DNA of 64,000 nt from Deinococcus budaensis (GCF_014201885.1 NZ_JACHFN010000004.1:1-64000); one strand, 5' to 3'; shown: positions 55,101-64,000, counted from the first letter of the stretch. A program made the numbers and translations. The notes: a model not told the origin generated them from the sequence alone.

Positions 55101-56552
55101 GCGCGCCCCCACCCACTCCTGGCGCACCAGGTCAAGGGTCACGGGCGCCGCGCGGCCCGCCCCGTTCAGGTCGCGGGTCTCCAGGGTCACCTGAATAGGT
55201 TTTCCGGCGCCGTAGACGTAGGCGTCGGTGCTGGCCTCCACGTTCAGGGCGGCGGGAAAGGCGATCACGCGGGCAAAGCCGCTGACCGGGCGGCGGGCCT
55301 CGTCCTCGACCTCGGCCTCGATGCGGTAGCTCACCGGGCGGCCATTCGCGTCCCGCTCCAGCGGCAGCGTGAGGTCGAGGTCGCCCGAGGCATTCAGCCG
55401 GGTCTCCTCGCGCACCACCAGGTCCGAGCCGTACTCGCGGCCCCCGGGGTCGGGCGGCAGGTCCGCCTCGGCGTCGAAGCCCGGCGGGTAGTACGGTGCG
55501 CGGGTCACGTTGTAGGTCACCCGCGCCCCGCCCACCCCCCCGCCGAAGAGGTAGCGGGCGCTGACGGTCACGCTGAGCTTGTCGCCCTGCACGGCCCGCG
55601 CCCGGCCCGGCGTGACCGTGACCGCGTATTCCGGCTTCTGGTACGCCTCGACCGCGAAGCTGCCGGGGACCGATGCTGTGTCGCCGCCCCCCGCCGCCCG
55701 CGCCTCGAAACGGTATTCCCCGGGCTTGGCCCCGGCGGGCAGGTCGAAGCCCGCGCTGAAGGAGCCGTAGCCGTTGGTGGTCAGGCGGCGCGCGAAGACG
55801 CTCTCCCCAAAGGGCGAGAACACGGTCACCCGCACCGCCTGCCGCACCAGGGGCTTCAGGGTCTGGCCGCTGCGCAGGGTGCCCTGGAACTCGACCCGCT
55901 GACCGGGGCGGTAGACCGGGCGGTCGGTGTAGACGAAACCCTTCACGCGCGGCTGGGCGTAGGCGTTCCAATTCGCGCCCGAGATCGCCCATCCCTCGCC
56001 GTAGCGGGCCAGAAAGTATTCGCCCTCCCGCGCCGGGGCCGTGAACTTGGCGAGGCCGTCCGGGTTGGCGAGGGTGGGGGCCGCGCCGCTTGCTCCCAGC
56101 CGCCAGATGCGGGCCGCCCGCGTCTGCCCGGTCTCCCGGTCTGCCGCGTACACCACCGCCGTGCCGGAGTCACGCTTCACGACCAGCCCCAGGTCGGTGA
56201 CCAGCACCAGCGTGCCCACCCTGCCTGCGCGCAGCACGTACAGCCCGGCGGGCAGGGGGCCGAGGTTGACCTCCCCGTAACTCCTGGCCCCGGTGCTCAG
56301 CGTCCGCGCCAGGGTGGTGCGGGTGCCGGGCGGCAGGCGGGGCTGGTGGGGATCGGGCGCGGCCCGCAACACCTCGAGCGGGTCCACCACCCGTTCCAGC
56401 CGCAGCGGCGTGCGCGGCGGAGCCGTGACGCCGACGCGGACCGGCTGTCCCGGACGAAAGACGCCGCCGTACAGCCCCACGGGCGGCTGGGCGGGCGCGA
56501 GGCTGGCAGCGAGCAGGACGGCGAGCAGACCGGCACGGGCAAGGGGTCGCAC
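52164..56552 (-). CDS. Bacterial alpha-2-macroglobulin with thioester
   Basis: The 1462-residue secreted protein starts with a signal peptide (LLAVLLAASLAPAQP) and no lipobox. It has the macroglobulin-like beta domains (YTDRPVYRPGQ, YAPGDTATVLVGNP, KYRPGETGRLTVQV), the bait region before about residue 760, the TWVATARAQT motif and the thioester GCTEQ with C975. The terpenoid-like helical domain (DGGWGFWQFDDST) and C-terminal receptor-like domain follow. Such proteins trap proteases that attack the periplasm or surface. The usual partner pbpC is absent; a DUF1175 gene lies 83 bp upstream and an HExxH gene overlaps downstream. Confidence 0.93.
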   Translation of the reverse strand: MRPLARAGLLAVLLAASLAPAQPPVGLYGGVFRPGQPVRVGVTAPPRTPLRLERVVDPLEVLRAAPDPHQPRLPPGTRTTLARTLSTGARSYGEVNLGPLPAGLYVLRAGRVGTLVLVTDLGLVVKRDSGTAVVYAADRETGQTRAARIWRLGASGAAPTLANPDGLAKFTAPAREGEYFLARYGEGWAISGANWNAYAQPRVKGFVYTDRPVYRPGQRVEFQGTLRSGQTLKPLVRQAVRVTVFSPFGESVFARRLTTNGYGSFSAGFDLPAGAKPGEYRFEARAAGGGDTASVPGSFAVEAYQKPEYAVTVTPGRARAVQGDKLSVTVSARYLFGGGVGGARVTYNVTRAPYYPPGFDAEADLPPDPGGREYGSDLVVREETRLNASGDLDLTLPLERDANGRPVSYRIEAEVEDEARRPVSGFARVIAFPAALNVEASTDAYVYGAGKPIQVTLETRDLNGAGRAAPVTLDLVRQEWVGARGRETLRETRVARVPVRTNARGVGSAVLTATRGGGYLIRARVRDPQGRVSTFENFVWILKTGEDWGWTYRDLTVRPDRRLYAPGDTATVLVGNPNPGSPVLVTLEGDRLRRSAVLRGRGAALTYSFPVTPDMRGDVFVGAAALGEGNFYSNAARVRVPVQDAELKVQVTPAKAKYRPGETGRLTVQVRDAAGRGVPAELSLGVVDGAIYLIRPDTSPSMLNVFHAPRENAVGTETSVYFYFETGRLPAPTAAMTEAAFGQGKGEGVAQGDAPREDFRDTILWVPQLVTDGSGRAEVGVRFPDNLTTWVATARAQTVSPRFGQAVATTMTTQDVIARLSVPPFLVRGDRVTLAGVVNNTLGRPLEANATARLSGLTGLGSPLLGPSGAPLRVPAGSRVRQDFAVRADAPGLARVTFGARSPAAGDSLRLPIPVKARGYESSVTAVGTAGQSVPLRLPPEANLSTARLRVFVTPSLLDAVAPALEYLVGYPYGCTEQTMSRFLPALLAREALGEGALPAEVRRELPRITDLGVARLTEFQHEDGGWGFWQFDDSTLEMTAYVTRGLLRAKALGVRVENRVLDRGLAYLARQVERAGEPQGARATAYRALAEAGRASAGAGADRLAAFARRGDLAPYALAHTALALDRAGQRGAAADLLDRLKAKRVGVRGGALVRWDAPQRAAWQWYWEDNDVQTTAAALEALARLEPGSPLIPRASQWLLANRRGPRWVSTQDTTSVVLAALALGPGQSGPAAAAAVRLNGQRVGEVRGAGEFTLAGERLSALLRGTNELRVDGPRGASFSAELNFAREPRALSGVTRGFQLTRTYERLEPSWDRKGKRYTFRRVPLLRGGQLQPVTTGDLILVTLTVRPGQKGARYLIVSDPIPAGTRALDDRSLAISGLRSGEDGEGWNEWYAGRDLLDDRVDLYADFISGPQKMTYVLRVQTPGTFTALPTHAFLMYDPDVEGYAPAATLTVRGRGE

Positions 56553-56635
56553 AGGGGGTTCCTCCAGGGGAGCTGAACCCCTTCAGCGTACCCCTCCGGC
56601 TGCCCCGCCTTGCCCCCGAGCCTTGCCGCCCAGCC

Positions 56636-57400
56636 CTACCGCAGAATCTGCCAGCGGTACACGCCGAGAAAATTCGGATTGCCGGGCGTGGGGTGAAAGG
56701 CCGGGTCGGGGTGACGCCGCAGCGTGGCGAGGGTCACCAGCCGGACCTCGCCGCCTTCCCCGGGCCGCGCGCCCGTGTGGTACACCACGCGCCCGCCCCC
56801 CAGGAAGACCATGGAGTGGTACGCCCCCAGGCCCGGCCGCAGGAAGAACAGCAGGTCGCCGCGCTGCGCCCGCGCCGGATCGCGCGAGACGCGGGCCGCC
56901 GAGTGGTTTGCCAGAAACTGCGCCGAGGTGCGCCCCACCAGCCGCCCGGCGTCCACGTCCCCCGCGCGGTAGGGGCCGGGCGCCACCCGGAACACCGAGC
57001 GGGACACCAGCGGGGCCGGGTACGTGAGGCCCCGGACCTCCGGCAGACGCGGACGGGGCAGAAAGGCGAACTTGGCCCACCACGCCGCGTCGTGCCTGGA
57101 GAGCGCCTGCACGAAGGCGTAGCGCACCAGCCCCGCGCAGTCCTGATCCTCCCGCTTCCAGTCCGGCGAGAGGCCGTAATACTGGCTCTCGGCCACGCTG
57201 GCAAACCAGTCCGCAAAGGCGGCGCGGTCCACCCCGACAAGTTCCAGCGCGTCGGGGTAGCCGTCGCGGTCGCGGTCGGGGGCCGGGACGGCGGCGGCGG
57301 CGGCGGCCGCGCCCAGCAGCAGGGCGGCGAGGGCCAGCACCCGCCTGACCGCCCGGCCCCCCCCTCGCCCTGCGCGCCGCGCCTTGCCGCTGCCCCGCAT
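56636..57400 (-). CDS. DUF1175 (YfaT-like) secreted protein
   Basis: The 254-residue protein has a basic N-terminus, a hydrophobic signal segment and a papain-like (NlpC/P60-type) layout with C88 in DCAGLVR and H195 in AYHSMVF. DUF1175 members include E. coli YfaT, encoded beside the macroglobulin-like yfaS. The same pairing here indicates a joint role with the downstream macroglobulin, perhaps as cysteine peptidase or amidase. GGGAGGCGAG precedes the ATG. Confidence 0.85.
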   Translation of the reverse strand: MRGSGKARRAGRGGGRAVRRVLALAALLLGAAAAAAAVPAPDRDRDGYPDALELVGVDRAAFADWFASVAESQYYGLSPDWKREDQDCAGLVRYAFVQALSRHDAAWWAKFAFLPRPRLPEVRGLTYPAPLVSRSVFRVAPGPYRAGDVDAGRLVGRTSAQFLANHSAARVSRDPARAQRGDLLFFLRPGLGAYHSMVFLGGGRVVYHTGARPGEGGEVRLVTLATLRRHPDPAFHPTPGNPNFLGVYRWQILR

Positions 57401-57701
57401 CCTCTCGCCTCCCGGTCCGGCGGCCCGGACCCCCCGCCCTGCACCGACTGCCCCCGTGAGAGGCGTCTGGGAAACGCCGCACTACTCGGGTGGGGGGCGG
57501 GCCTGCTACCCTGACTGTACAACCGCAGCCGCAGGCTGGGGGAGTAGCCGCCTGAGCACAGGTGCGCGGCGCCGTCAGTCCGGGAGCCTCACCGCTTTCC
57601 GGCGTCCGCAGCGAAGGCCAGACCCAGCCGAGGAACGGCCCCGCCCTCCTCGACCCTCTTCGTCTCCGACGGCGCGGATACAGCGCCGGAAGGCGGGTCT
57701 C
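57401..57701. other. 301-bp divergent intergenic region
   Basis: This separates the DUF1175 gene (leftward) from the universal stress gene (rightward). It is GC-rich throughout and contains small hairpins, such as CCTG-AGCA-CAGG near 57560, and a GGGGGAGTAGC stretch near 57539. I find no complete riboswitch, clear promoter or gene. Confidence 0.4.
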
Positions 57702-58547
57702 ATGACGCTGCGTATCCTGGTTCCGACCGACTTTTCCCCGGCGGCGGGGGCGGCCCTCACGGTGGTGCGGGCGGCCTTTCCCCAGGCCCGGACCGAGCTG
57801 CTGCACGTGGTCCCGTCCCGCTCGCCCCTGGCGGCCCCTCTGGCGGCGGGAGGAGGAGGAGCCGACCCTTCCGCACGCCAGCGCCTGGAGGCCCTGGGCG
57901 GCGGCACCCTGGTTTCGGGGTCCCCCGCCGACGAGGTGCTGCGCCGCGCGCGCGAGGGCGGCGCCGACCTGATCGCGCTGGGCCGGGTGGGCGAGCGCGG
58001 GGGCGGGCCGGGGCGCGTCGGTGCGGTGGCCGAACGGGTGCTGCAAGGCTCGTCGGTCCCGGTGCTGAGCGTGCCGGTGCCCAGCTCACCCGCTGCGGCC
58101 CCGCCCACCCGGGCGCTGGTGTTGATGGACTTCTCGCCGGGCGCGCTGGCTGCCCTGCGCTTTCTGGAGCGCTGCTGGCCGGGCCTGGAGGTCCACCGCC
58201 TGCATGTTGTGGACGGCAACGCGCTGGAGACGCCCTTCGCCCTCGCGTCCCTCTCCGCGCCGCTGCGTGGGGCGAGTTCGTGGGTTCTTCAGCAGCGCAA
58301 CGCGCTGTGGGAGGCAGAAGCCCGGCAGCGCCTGGAGACGCTGGGCGGCGGCGAGATCGCCCGGGGCGCCCCGGCCGAGGTCGCGCTGGAGCGCGCGCGG
58401 GGCGGCGAGTACGCGGTGCTGGCCCTAGGTGCGAGCGCCAAACGTGGCCTCGACCGCCTGCTGTTCGGCTCGGTCGCCCGCCGGGTGGTGCAGCACGCCC
58501 CGGTTCCCGTGCTGACGGCCCGGGGCGCCCCGGGACCCACGGCCTGA
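57702..58547 (+). CDS. Tandem universal stress protein
   Basis: The 281-residue protein contains two UspA domains. The first (MTLRILVPTDFSPAA) has a usual Usp start. The second (RALVLMDFSPGALAALRFL) ends with LALGASAKRGLDRLLFGSVARRVVQHAPVPVL, including the G-2x-G-9x-G(S/T)-like nucleotide motif. The first domain's equivalent loop (ALGRVGERGGGPGRVGAVAERVL) is altered. Such proteins bind ATP or adenine nucleotides under stress. The start is set by homology; the open frame upstream is Arg/Pro-rich. Confidence 0.88.
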   Translation: MTLRILVPTDFSPAAGAALTVVRAAFPQARTELLHVVPSRSPLAAPLAAGGGGADPSARQRLEALGGGTLVSGSPADEVLRRAREGGADLIALGRVGERGGGPGRVGAVAERVLQGSSVPVLSVPVPSSPAAAPPTRALVLMDFSPGALAALRFLERCWPGLEVHRLHVVDGNALETPFALASLSAPLRGASSWVLQQRNALWEAEARQRLETLGGGEIARGAPAEVALERARGGEYAVLALGASAKRGLDRLLFGSVARRVVQHAPVPVLTARGAPGPTA

Positions 58548-58581
58548 CCGCCGGAAGCGTCGCCGCCGCGCCCTTTGCGGG

Positions 58582-58618
58582 CCGGAGCCGCTCCGCAGGC
58601 GCGGCAGGGCGGCTCCGG
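58582..58618. terminator. Hairpin between convergent genes
   Basis: CCGGAGCCGC and GCGGCTCCGG form a 10-bp stem with a 17-base loop, followed by TTCAAC. It lies 34 bases past the stress-protein stop and just before the stop of the opposite gene. The T-tract is weak. Confidence 0.5.
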
Positions 58619-58636
58619 TTCAACTCCGGATGGGGT

Positions 58637-60418
58637 TCAGTTGGTGCGGCCACCGCTGTCAGGCGCGGCGGGCGCGATCCTGAAGTCCTGAACCCGTCCC
58701 CCCTCGTCAAGGCGGAACACCACGGTCCATTCCTGGCCCGGGGCACCCTCGAAAGTCGCCGTGCGGACATAGGAGGTCAGGCCGCCTTCCTCGATCACGG
58801 CCTCGTGCAGCAGCGCCGCCTCCCGCCCGAAGCTCTGAAGGCCCGCCGCGCGGTAGGCCTGGAAGGCGGCCAGGTCGCGCCACTCGGCCCGCGCCGACGG
58901 CAAGAAGGCCGCCCACAGCTCCCCGAGCCGCTCGCCGTACAGCAGGCCCGTCAACTCGCGCCCGCGCCGCAGCGGGTCGGGCCAGGCGGCCGGGGTCGGG
59001 GAGCGCGGGTCTTCTGCCACCGGGGCAGGTGCGGGCGCCGCAGCCGCAGCCCGCGCCGGGGCGGGGGTCGGCGCGCCCGCGACCTCGCCGGGCCGTGTGG
59101 CGACTGGCGGCACCGGGGACGTGTCGGCTGCCGCTTGCCCCGCCGGGGAGCCTCGCGCCGCGCTCGCCTCCGGCGCCCGCGAGACCGGAGCGCTGGGTGA
59201 AGAGGAAGAGGCCGACTGGCCCGCCGTGCCCGGCCGCGCAGGCGCGGGAGCGGGGGCCGCCTGCCCCGAGGGCGCCTGTCGGGAGGGGGGCTGGGGGGCC
59301 GGGCGCGTCACCGCCGCGCGGGGGGGCGCCGTCTGGGGGGTGGGGGGACGGGGCGCCGGGACCTGCGGGCCGGAAGAGAGCGGCGGGGCAGGCGGGCGCG
59401 CGGCCAGGGGGCGGGCCGCCGGGGCCTGCGCCGCCGCTGCTGAACGCGGCGCCGCTGGGCGTGAGGCCGCTGGTGCAGACGCGCCGGGCACCCGGGGGGC
59501 CGTCACACGCGGTGCGGGCGCCGGGGGCAGGGCGGGGGGCAAAGGAACCCTCGCCGCTTGAGCGGCGTTCGCTCCCGGCCCCCGGGTGGCTGCGCGGGCG
59601 CCGGGGGCCAGGGGTGGGGGGTCTTCCGGTCCCAGCAACTGGGCCGGGGTCACCCGGGGGGGAAGCGGCGCTGGTTTCACCGCCGCCGGGCGGGCGGCCG
59701 GACGGGCAACGGGGGCCGGGGGCCGCCCGGCTTCCTGGGGCCGGGGCGCCGGGGCCACCGCCGCTCGTTTCGCCGCAACTGGGGTCCGGGTCGGCGTGGC
59801 CGGAGCGGCTCTCGGCGCGGGAGGCGCGACCGGAGCCTGCGGGCGGGTTGCCGGGGCGGCGGGGTTCGCCGGGGGCCGCCCCGGGGCGCGCGAGGCGACC
59901 CGAGCCGGGGGAGACGCGGCGGCGCCCGCCGTGTCCGGGGCTTTGGCCCCGGCTGCCACCCGGGGCGTGACCGCTCTGGACGCCGTCTCGCCTGCCGGGC
60001 TAGCGGACCGTTCGGACGCAGTACGGGGCGCCGGGGCCAAACGGGGCGCCGCCTTCGCCGCGCGCTCGCCGGCTGAAAGCGCCGGGCGGCTGGGGGCAGC
60101 AGCGGGGGCGCGCTGTTCCACCGTCCGGGCGGGCGGCGCAGGAATGGGAGCCTCACGGGTCTTGGCGGCGGCTTCCCCTTCCCTGACCTCTCTTTCCAGC
60201 AGCGGGGCGGCTGCGGCAACCGCCTGCCCTGGCCGCGCAGGCCCCTGCCCGGGCGCGGGCGGGACCGCTCGGCTGGCCGGAGCGGCGGCCACCGGCCCCG
60301 CCGCCGTGGCGGCCAGCGCCGGGCGCACCAACCAGGCCTGAAGCTGGGAGGCAAACATCAGCGCCAGCGAGACCAGCACGGCCAGAAAACAGATCACCAG
60401 CACCTCGGTCCGGTTCAT
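58637..60418 (-). CDS. Membrane-anchored Ala/Pro-rich protein with small C-terminal domain
   Basis: The 593-residue protein has one N-terminal membrane helix (VLVICFLAVLVSLALMFA) and about 430 residues of Ala/Pro/Arg low-complexity sequence, likely extended across the periplasm or cell wall. A compact C-terminal domain spans about 475-585 (LLYGERLGELWAAFLPSARAEW, EWTVVFRLDEGGRVQDFRI), resembling NTF2-like or DUF3887 folds, though I cannot confirm this. It could span the envelope or bind peptidoglycan by its basic repeats. No neighbour explains its role. Confidence 0.72.
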   Translation of the reverse strand: MNRTEVLVICFLAVLVSLALMFASQLQAWLVRPALAATAAGPVAAAPASRAVPPAPGQGPARPGQAVAAAAPLLEREVREGEAAAKTREAPIPAPPARTVEQRAPAAAPSRPALSAGERAAKAAPRLAPAPRTASERSASPAGETASRAVTPRVAAGAKAPDTAGAAASPPARVASRAPGRPPANPAAPATRPQAPVAPPAPRAAPATPTRTPVAAKRAAVAPAPRPQEAGRPPAPVARPAARPAAVKPAPLPPRVTPAQLLGPEDPPPLAPGARAATRGPGANAAQAARVPLPPALPPAPAPRVTAPRVPGASAPAASRPAAPRSAAAAQAPAARPLAARPPAPPLSSGPQVPAPRPPTPQTAPPRAAVTRPAPQPPSRQAPSGQAAPAPAPARPGTAGQSASSSSPSAPVSRAPEASAARGSPAGQAAADTSPVPPVATRPGEVAGAPTPAPARAAAAAPAPAPVAEDPRSPTPAAWPDPLRRGRELTGLLYGERLGELWAAFLPSARAEWRDLAAFQAYRAAGLQSFGREAALLHEAVIEEGGLTSYVRTATFEGAPGQEWTVVFRLDEGGRVQDFRIAPAAPDSGGRTN

Positions 60419-60533
60419 GCCCCACCTCCCAATTCCACGAGAAGGCCTTTATAAACCAGCCGGGGCGACCGAAATGGGAGCGGGGACAGGTGGGACGCTT
60501 GCCCACCCCAGCACCGGGGAAAGGCAGCACAAG

Positions 60534-60560
60534 GGGCCGCCCCCGGTGGAGGGGCGGCCC
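60534..60560 (-). terminator. Hairpin after the HU gene
   Basis: GGGCCGCCCC and GGGGCGGCCC form a perfect 10-bp stem with a 7-base loop, 18 bases past the HU stop. The leftward flank CCTTGTG is only mildly T-rich. Confidence 0.6.
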
Positions 60561-60578
60561 GGTCAGCAGGGGGAACGT

Positions 60579-60971
60579 TTAGAGGTTGCCCTTGAGGGTG
60601 CTGGCGACCTTGAAGGCCACCTTTTTCCCGGCCGGAATCTGGATCTTCTCGGAGGTGCCGGGGCGCACGCCGGTGCGGGCAGCGGTCGCCTTGACGCTCA
60701 GGGTGCCCAGGCCGGGCAGGCCCACGCTCTGGCCGCCGCGAATGGCGTCCACGACCACGTCGAGCATCGCGCTGACGGCCTCCTCGCTCTGCTTCTTGGT
60801 CAGGCCGGTCTTGTCGGCGACCATCTCCACAAGCTGGGTCTTGGCGACCTTCCCGCTGCCGCTCTCATTTCCGGCGGCGCGGGTCGAGCGGCCCTGGCCC
60901 TCGTCACGGGCGCTGGCCTTGCTGGCGGCGGGCTTCTTGGCGGCAGGGGCCTTCGTCGACTTTTTCGTCAT
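60579..60971 (-). CDS. hup: HU-type nucleoid protein with Lys/Ala-rich tail
   Basis: The 130-residue protein starts [13 protein letters not shown]; about 40 basic, disordered residues precede the HU fold ([30 protein letters not shown]), with the DNA-binding arms around [12 protein letters not shown]. The N-terminal extension is characteristic of Deinococcus HU, which compacts the nucleoid. An alternative ATG lies four codons upstream (MLLTM), also without a ribosome site. Downstream is a GC-rich hairpin. Confidence 0.92.
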   Translation of the reverse strand: MTKKSTKAPAAKKPAASKASARDEGQGRSTRAAGNESGSGKVAKTQLVEMVADKTGLTKKQSEEAVSAMLDVVVDAIRGGQSVGLPGLGTLSVKATAARTGVRPGTSEKIQIPAGKKVAFKVASTLKGNL

Positions 60972-61181
60972 GGTGAGCAGCATGACATACGTCAGGGCCG
61001 CCGTGAAGGGGGGGCCGCAGCCGTACAGCCCCGCCAGCACGCACTTCCCGGTTGACAGACGCTTTTTTTGCCGTACTGCACGCATTTTCTGGAAACGTTC
61101 ATCTACTCACTTTAGGCCCGGTCCAGCAGCACAAAGGACGTGCCACACGCCATCTGGCCCCCGCGCCGGAGCGCCCGGCCC

Positions 61182-62609
<1,428 letters not shown>

Positions 62610-62615
62610 GGCCCC

Positions 62616-62621
62616 ACTGTA
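62616..62621 (-). promoter_or_regulatory. Leaderless -10 box of the aldehyde dehydrogenase gene
   Basis: On the minus strand TACAGT stands 6 bases before the ATG, without a ribosome site. Confidence 0.55.
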
Positions 62622-62693
62622 CGGCGCGCCGCCTCCGGCGTCCGGTGGCGCGCCTCCGGTTTGACGGGCGCTCCCCGGCACCCCGCCCCGCCG

Positions 62694-62717
62694 CCTGCTC
62701 GTCACGTGACGAGCAGG
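62694..62717. promoter_or_regulatory. Perfect 24-bp palindrome, candidate operator
   Basis: The half site is CCTGCTCGTCAC, repeated as its exact complement with no spacer. It lies between the divergent aldehyde dehydrogenase and modA genes. It has no T-tract on either side, so a protein-binding site is more likely than a terminator. No regulator gene is adjacent. Confidence 0.65.
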
Positions 62718-62781
62718 TCAAGCCTGAGAGACGCGGGCGCGTTCCGGCTCGGTTTCGGTCTACCCGAATGCCGCCCCCGCA

Positions 62782-62812
62782 TTGACGCTCCCCCCCCCCG
62801 GCAGGCTAGCTT
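62782..62812 (+). promoter_or_regulatory. Possible promoter of modA
   Basis: TTGACG is followed after 19 bases by TAGCTT, which ends 5 bases before the modA ATG. The spacing is long and the spacer has a run of nine or more C, so this is tentative. Confidence 0.35.
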
Positions 62813-62817
62813 CAGGA

Positions 62818-63618
62818 ATGATCCGGCGAAGCGCGGCTCTTCCTCCGGCGCCAGGCCGGACCCGGCGCGCCCTGGTGCTGCTGTGCGCCCTGCTCGCGGG
62901 TGGGGCGGACGCGGCGCGGCTGACGGTCTTCGCGGCGAGCAGCCTGACAGACGCCTTCGGTGAGATCGGGCGGGCCTTCGGCGCCCAGACCGGGCACCGG
63001 ATGACCTTCAGCTTCGCGGGGTCCCAGACCTTGCGGACCCAGCTGACCCAGGGGGCGCGGGCCGACGTGTTCGCCAGCGCCAGCGCCGCGCAGTTCACGC
63101 CGCTGGTCACGGCGGGCCTGATCGGGCCGGGGCAGGACTTTACCCGCAACCGTCTGGTGGTGATCACGCCGGCAGCCCGCCCGGCCGTGCGGACGCTGGC
63201 CGATCTGGCGCGGCCCGGGCTGCGGCTGGTGATCGCCGACCGGGCGGTTCCGGCGGGCGAGGCGACCCGGCGCACCTTTGACCTGATCGCGGCGTCCGGG
63301 ACCTACGGGCGAGATTTCGCGGAGCGTGCCCTGCGCAACGTGGTCAGCGAGGAACCCAACGTGCGGCAGGTCGCGCTGAAAGTGCAGCTCGGGCAGGCCG
63401 ACGCCGCCGTCGTCTACGGCAGCGACCTCACGCCGGAGCTGCGCCGCAGCGTGCGTTCGGTCGCCCTGCCGGGCCAGTTCAATCCGCCCATCGCCTACCC
63501 CATCGGGGTGCTGAAGGCCAGCCAGAATCCGGAGGCGGCCCAGGCCTTTGTGCGGTTCGTGCGCTCGCCTGCGGGACAGGCGATTTTGCGGAAGTGGGGC
63601 TTCCTGTCGCTTCCGTGA
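62818..63618 (+). CDS. modA: Molybdate-binding protein of ABC transporter
   Basis: The 266-residue periplasmic protein has an N-terminal signal (RRALVLLCALLAGGADA) and the ModA fold: LTVFAASSLTDAF with the oxyanion-binding Ser pair, FAGSQTLRTQLTQGARADVFASA, and AAVVYGSDL near the C-terminus. It delivers molybdate (or tungstate) to ModB. There is no lipobox. Its stop overlaps the modB start (GTGA). Confidence 0.93.
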   Translation: MIRRSAALPPAPGRTRRALVLLCALLAGGADAARLTVFAASSLTDAFGEIGRAFGAQTGHRMTFSFAGSQTLRTQLTQGARADVFASASAAQFTPLVTAGLIGPGQDFTRNRLVVITPAARPAVRTLADLARPGLRLVIADRAVPAGEATRRTFDLIAASGTYGRDFAERALRNVVSEEPNVRQVALKVQLGQADAAVVYGSDLTPELRRSVRSVALPGQFNPPIAYPIGVLKASQNPEAAQAFVRFVRSPAGQAILRKWGFLSLP

Positions 63619-64000
63619 CCTCCTCCTCCACCCGTGGGGACAATGGCGCGCGGGCAGGCGGCCCGCTTCATCCGCTGCCGGTCGCGCTGAGCCTGCTGAT
63701 GGGGGCCTTCTTGCTGCTGCCGGTCGCGGCGCTGCTGCTGCGTGGGCTGAACGCGGACTTTTTGCCCACCCTGACCTCGCCCGCCGTCACGGACGCCCTG
63801 CGCGTCAGCGCGCTCACGACCGGCGTGGCGCTGCTGTGCACGCTGGGGCTGGGCACTCCGGTCGCCTACCTGCTGGCGCGCCGGCGCTTTCCGGGCCGCA
63901 CGGTGCTCGACGCGCTGCTGGACCTGCCGCTGGTGCTGCCGCCAGTCGTGGCGGGGGTCGCGCTGCTGCTGGCGTTCGGACGCACGGGCCTGCTGGGGCG
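63615..64000 (+). CDS. modB: Molybdate ABC permease (3' end outside window)
   Basis: The frame starts at the GTG overlapping the modA stop and is open to the window end (128 codons). It shows two to three membrane helices (LSLLMGAFLLLPVAALLL, ALTTGVALLCTLGLGTPVAYLLARRRFPG) and LPLVLPPVVAGVALLLAFG, the ModB signature region. The EAA loop and C-terminus lie beyond the window. Confidence 0.9.
   Translation, partial: MTSSSTRGDNGARAGGPLHPLPVALSLLMGAFLLLPVAALLLRGLNADFLPTLTSPAVTDALRVSALTTGVALLCTLGLGTPVAYLLARRRFPGRTVLDALLDLPLVLPPVVAGVALLLAFGRTGLLG

Noticed and set aside
57533..57600. GGGGGAGTAGC stretch resembling the 5' part of the manganese (yybP-ykoY) riboswitch
   Set aside because: The other conserved half (CAACATACTCG-like loop) is absent, and the downstream gene is a stress protein rather than a metal transporter.
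59000..60200. Repetitive GC-rich DNA as a possible repeat array or CRISPR-like region
   Set aside because: There are no regularly spaced identical units; the pattern comes from Ala/Pro/Arg codons in a real open frame.

Overview
The window is a very GC-rich (about 70%) bacterial chromosome segment that most resembles Deinococcus. The clues are several genes whose ATG lies only 6-7 bases after a TAnnnT -10 box (leaderless transcription, common in Deinococcus/Thermus), an HU protein with a long Lys/Ala-rich N-terminal tail, and repeated ATGA/GTGA gene overlaps. I assign the genus by inference only. I see no rRNA, tRNA, CRISPR array, insertion sequence or phage gene.

1-23.6 kb: an exopolysaccharide (EPS) locus. 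It holds sugar-nucleotide enzymes (UDP-glucose dehydrogenase, UDP-xylose synthase, a GalE-type epimerase, two atypical epimerase-like proteins and a long-form RmlA nucleotidyltransferase). It also has four glycosyltransferases (two GT2, one GT4, one WecG/TagA type), a Wzx-type flippase and a chain-length/co-polymerase protein. Secreted beta-helix proteins, one with an NPCBM domain, and a Kelch protein with part of an NPCBM domain flank the cluster. A large SARP-type ATPase regulator with an unusual beta-rich C-terminus is encoded divergently in the middle. Three proteins look like pseudoenzymes or atypical enzymes: the Fcl-like protein, the TyvE-like protein and the kinase half of the co-polymerase. 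No Wzy polymerase or initiating phosphoglycosyltransferase is present.

23.7-37.6 kb: a four-GAF sensor histidine kinase, then a long minus-strand fatty-acid-type catabolic region: SDR, MaoC hydratase, two hotdog thioesterases, an SMP-30/strictosidine-synthase-like protein, an acyl-CoA dehydrogenase, a second SDR and an aminoglycoside-phosphotransferase-like kinase. The last kinase and the dehydrogenase are the two modules fused in animal ACAD10/ACAD11. YetF, histidine phosphatase, CbrC, C39-like peptidase and GNAT genes fill the edges.

37.6-48.2 kb: a divergent cell-wall-sugar recycling locus. Leftward run a peptide-type solute-binding protein, OppB- and OppC-like permeases without ATPases, a GHL10 glycosidase lipoprotein and a BadF-type (GlcNAc-kinase-like) kinase. 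Rightward run a GntR/UTRA regulator, AnmK, MurQ and a beta-lactamase-fold hydrolase comparable with AmiE. Both promoters carry AGTGGT/GGTCT half sites of the kind used by GntR/HutC regulators.

48.2-64 kb: an ArsR-like regulator divergent from a GPH sugar symporter and a haloalkane dehalogenase; an envelope-defence operon (DUF1175 protein, thioester alpha-2-macroglobulin, HExxH peptidase); a double-domain universal stress protein; an Ala/Pro-rich membrane-anchored protein; HU; an aldehyde dehydrogenase; and the start of a molybdate transporter (modA, modB cut by the window end). A perfect 24-bp palindrome separates the last two units.
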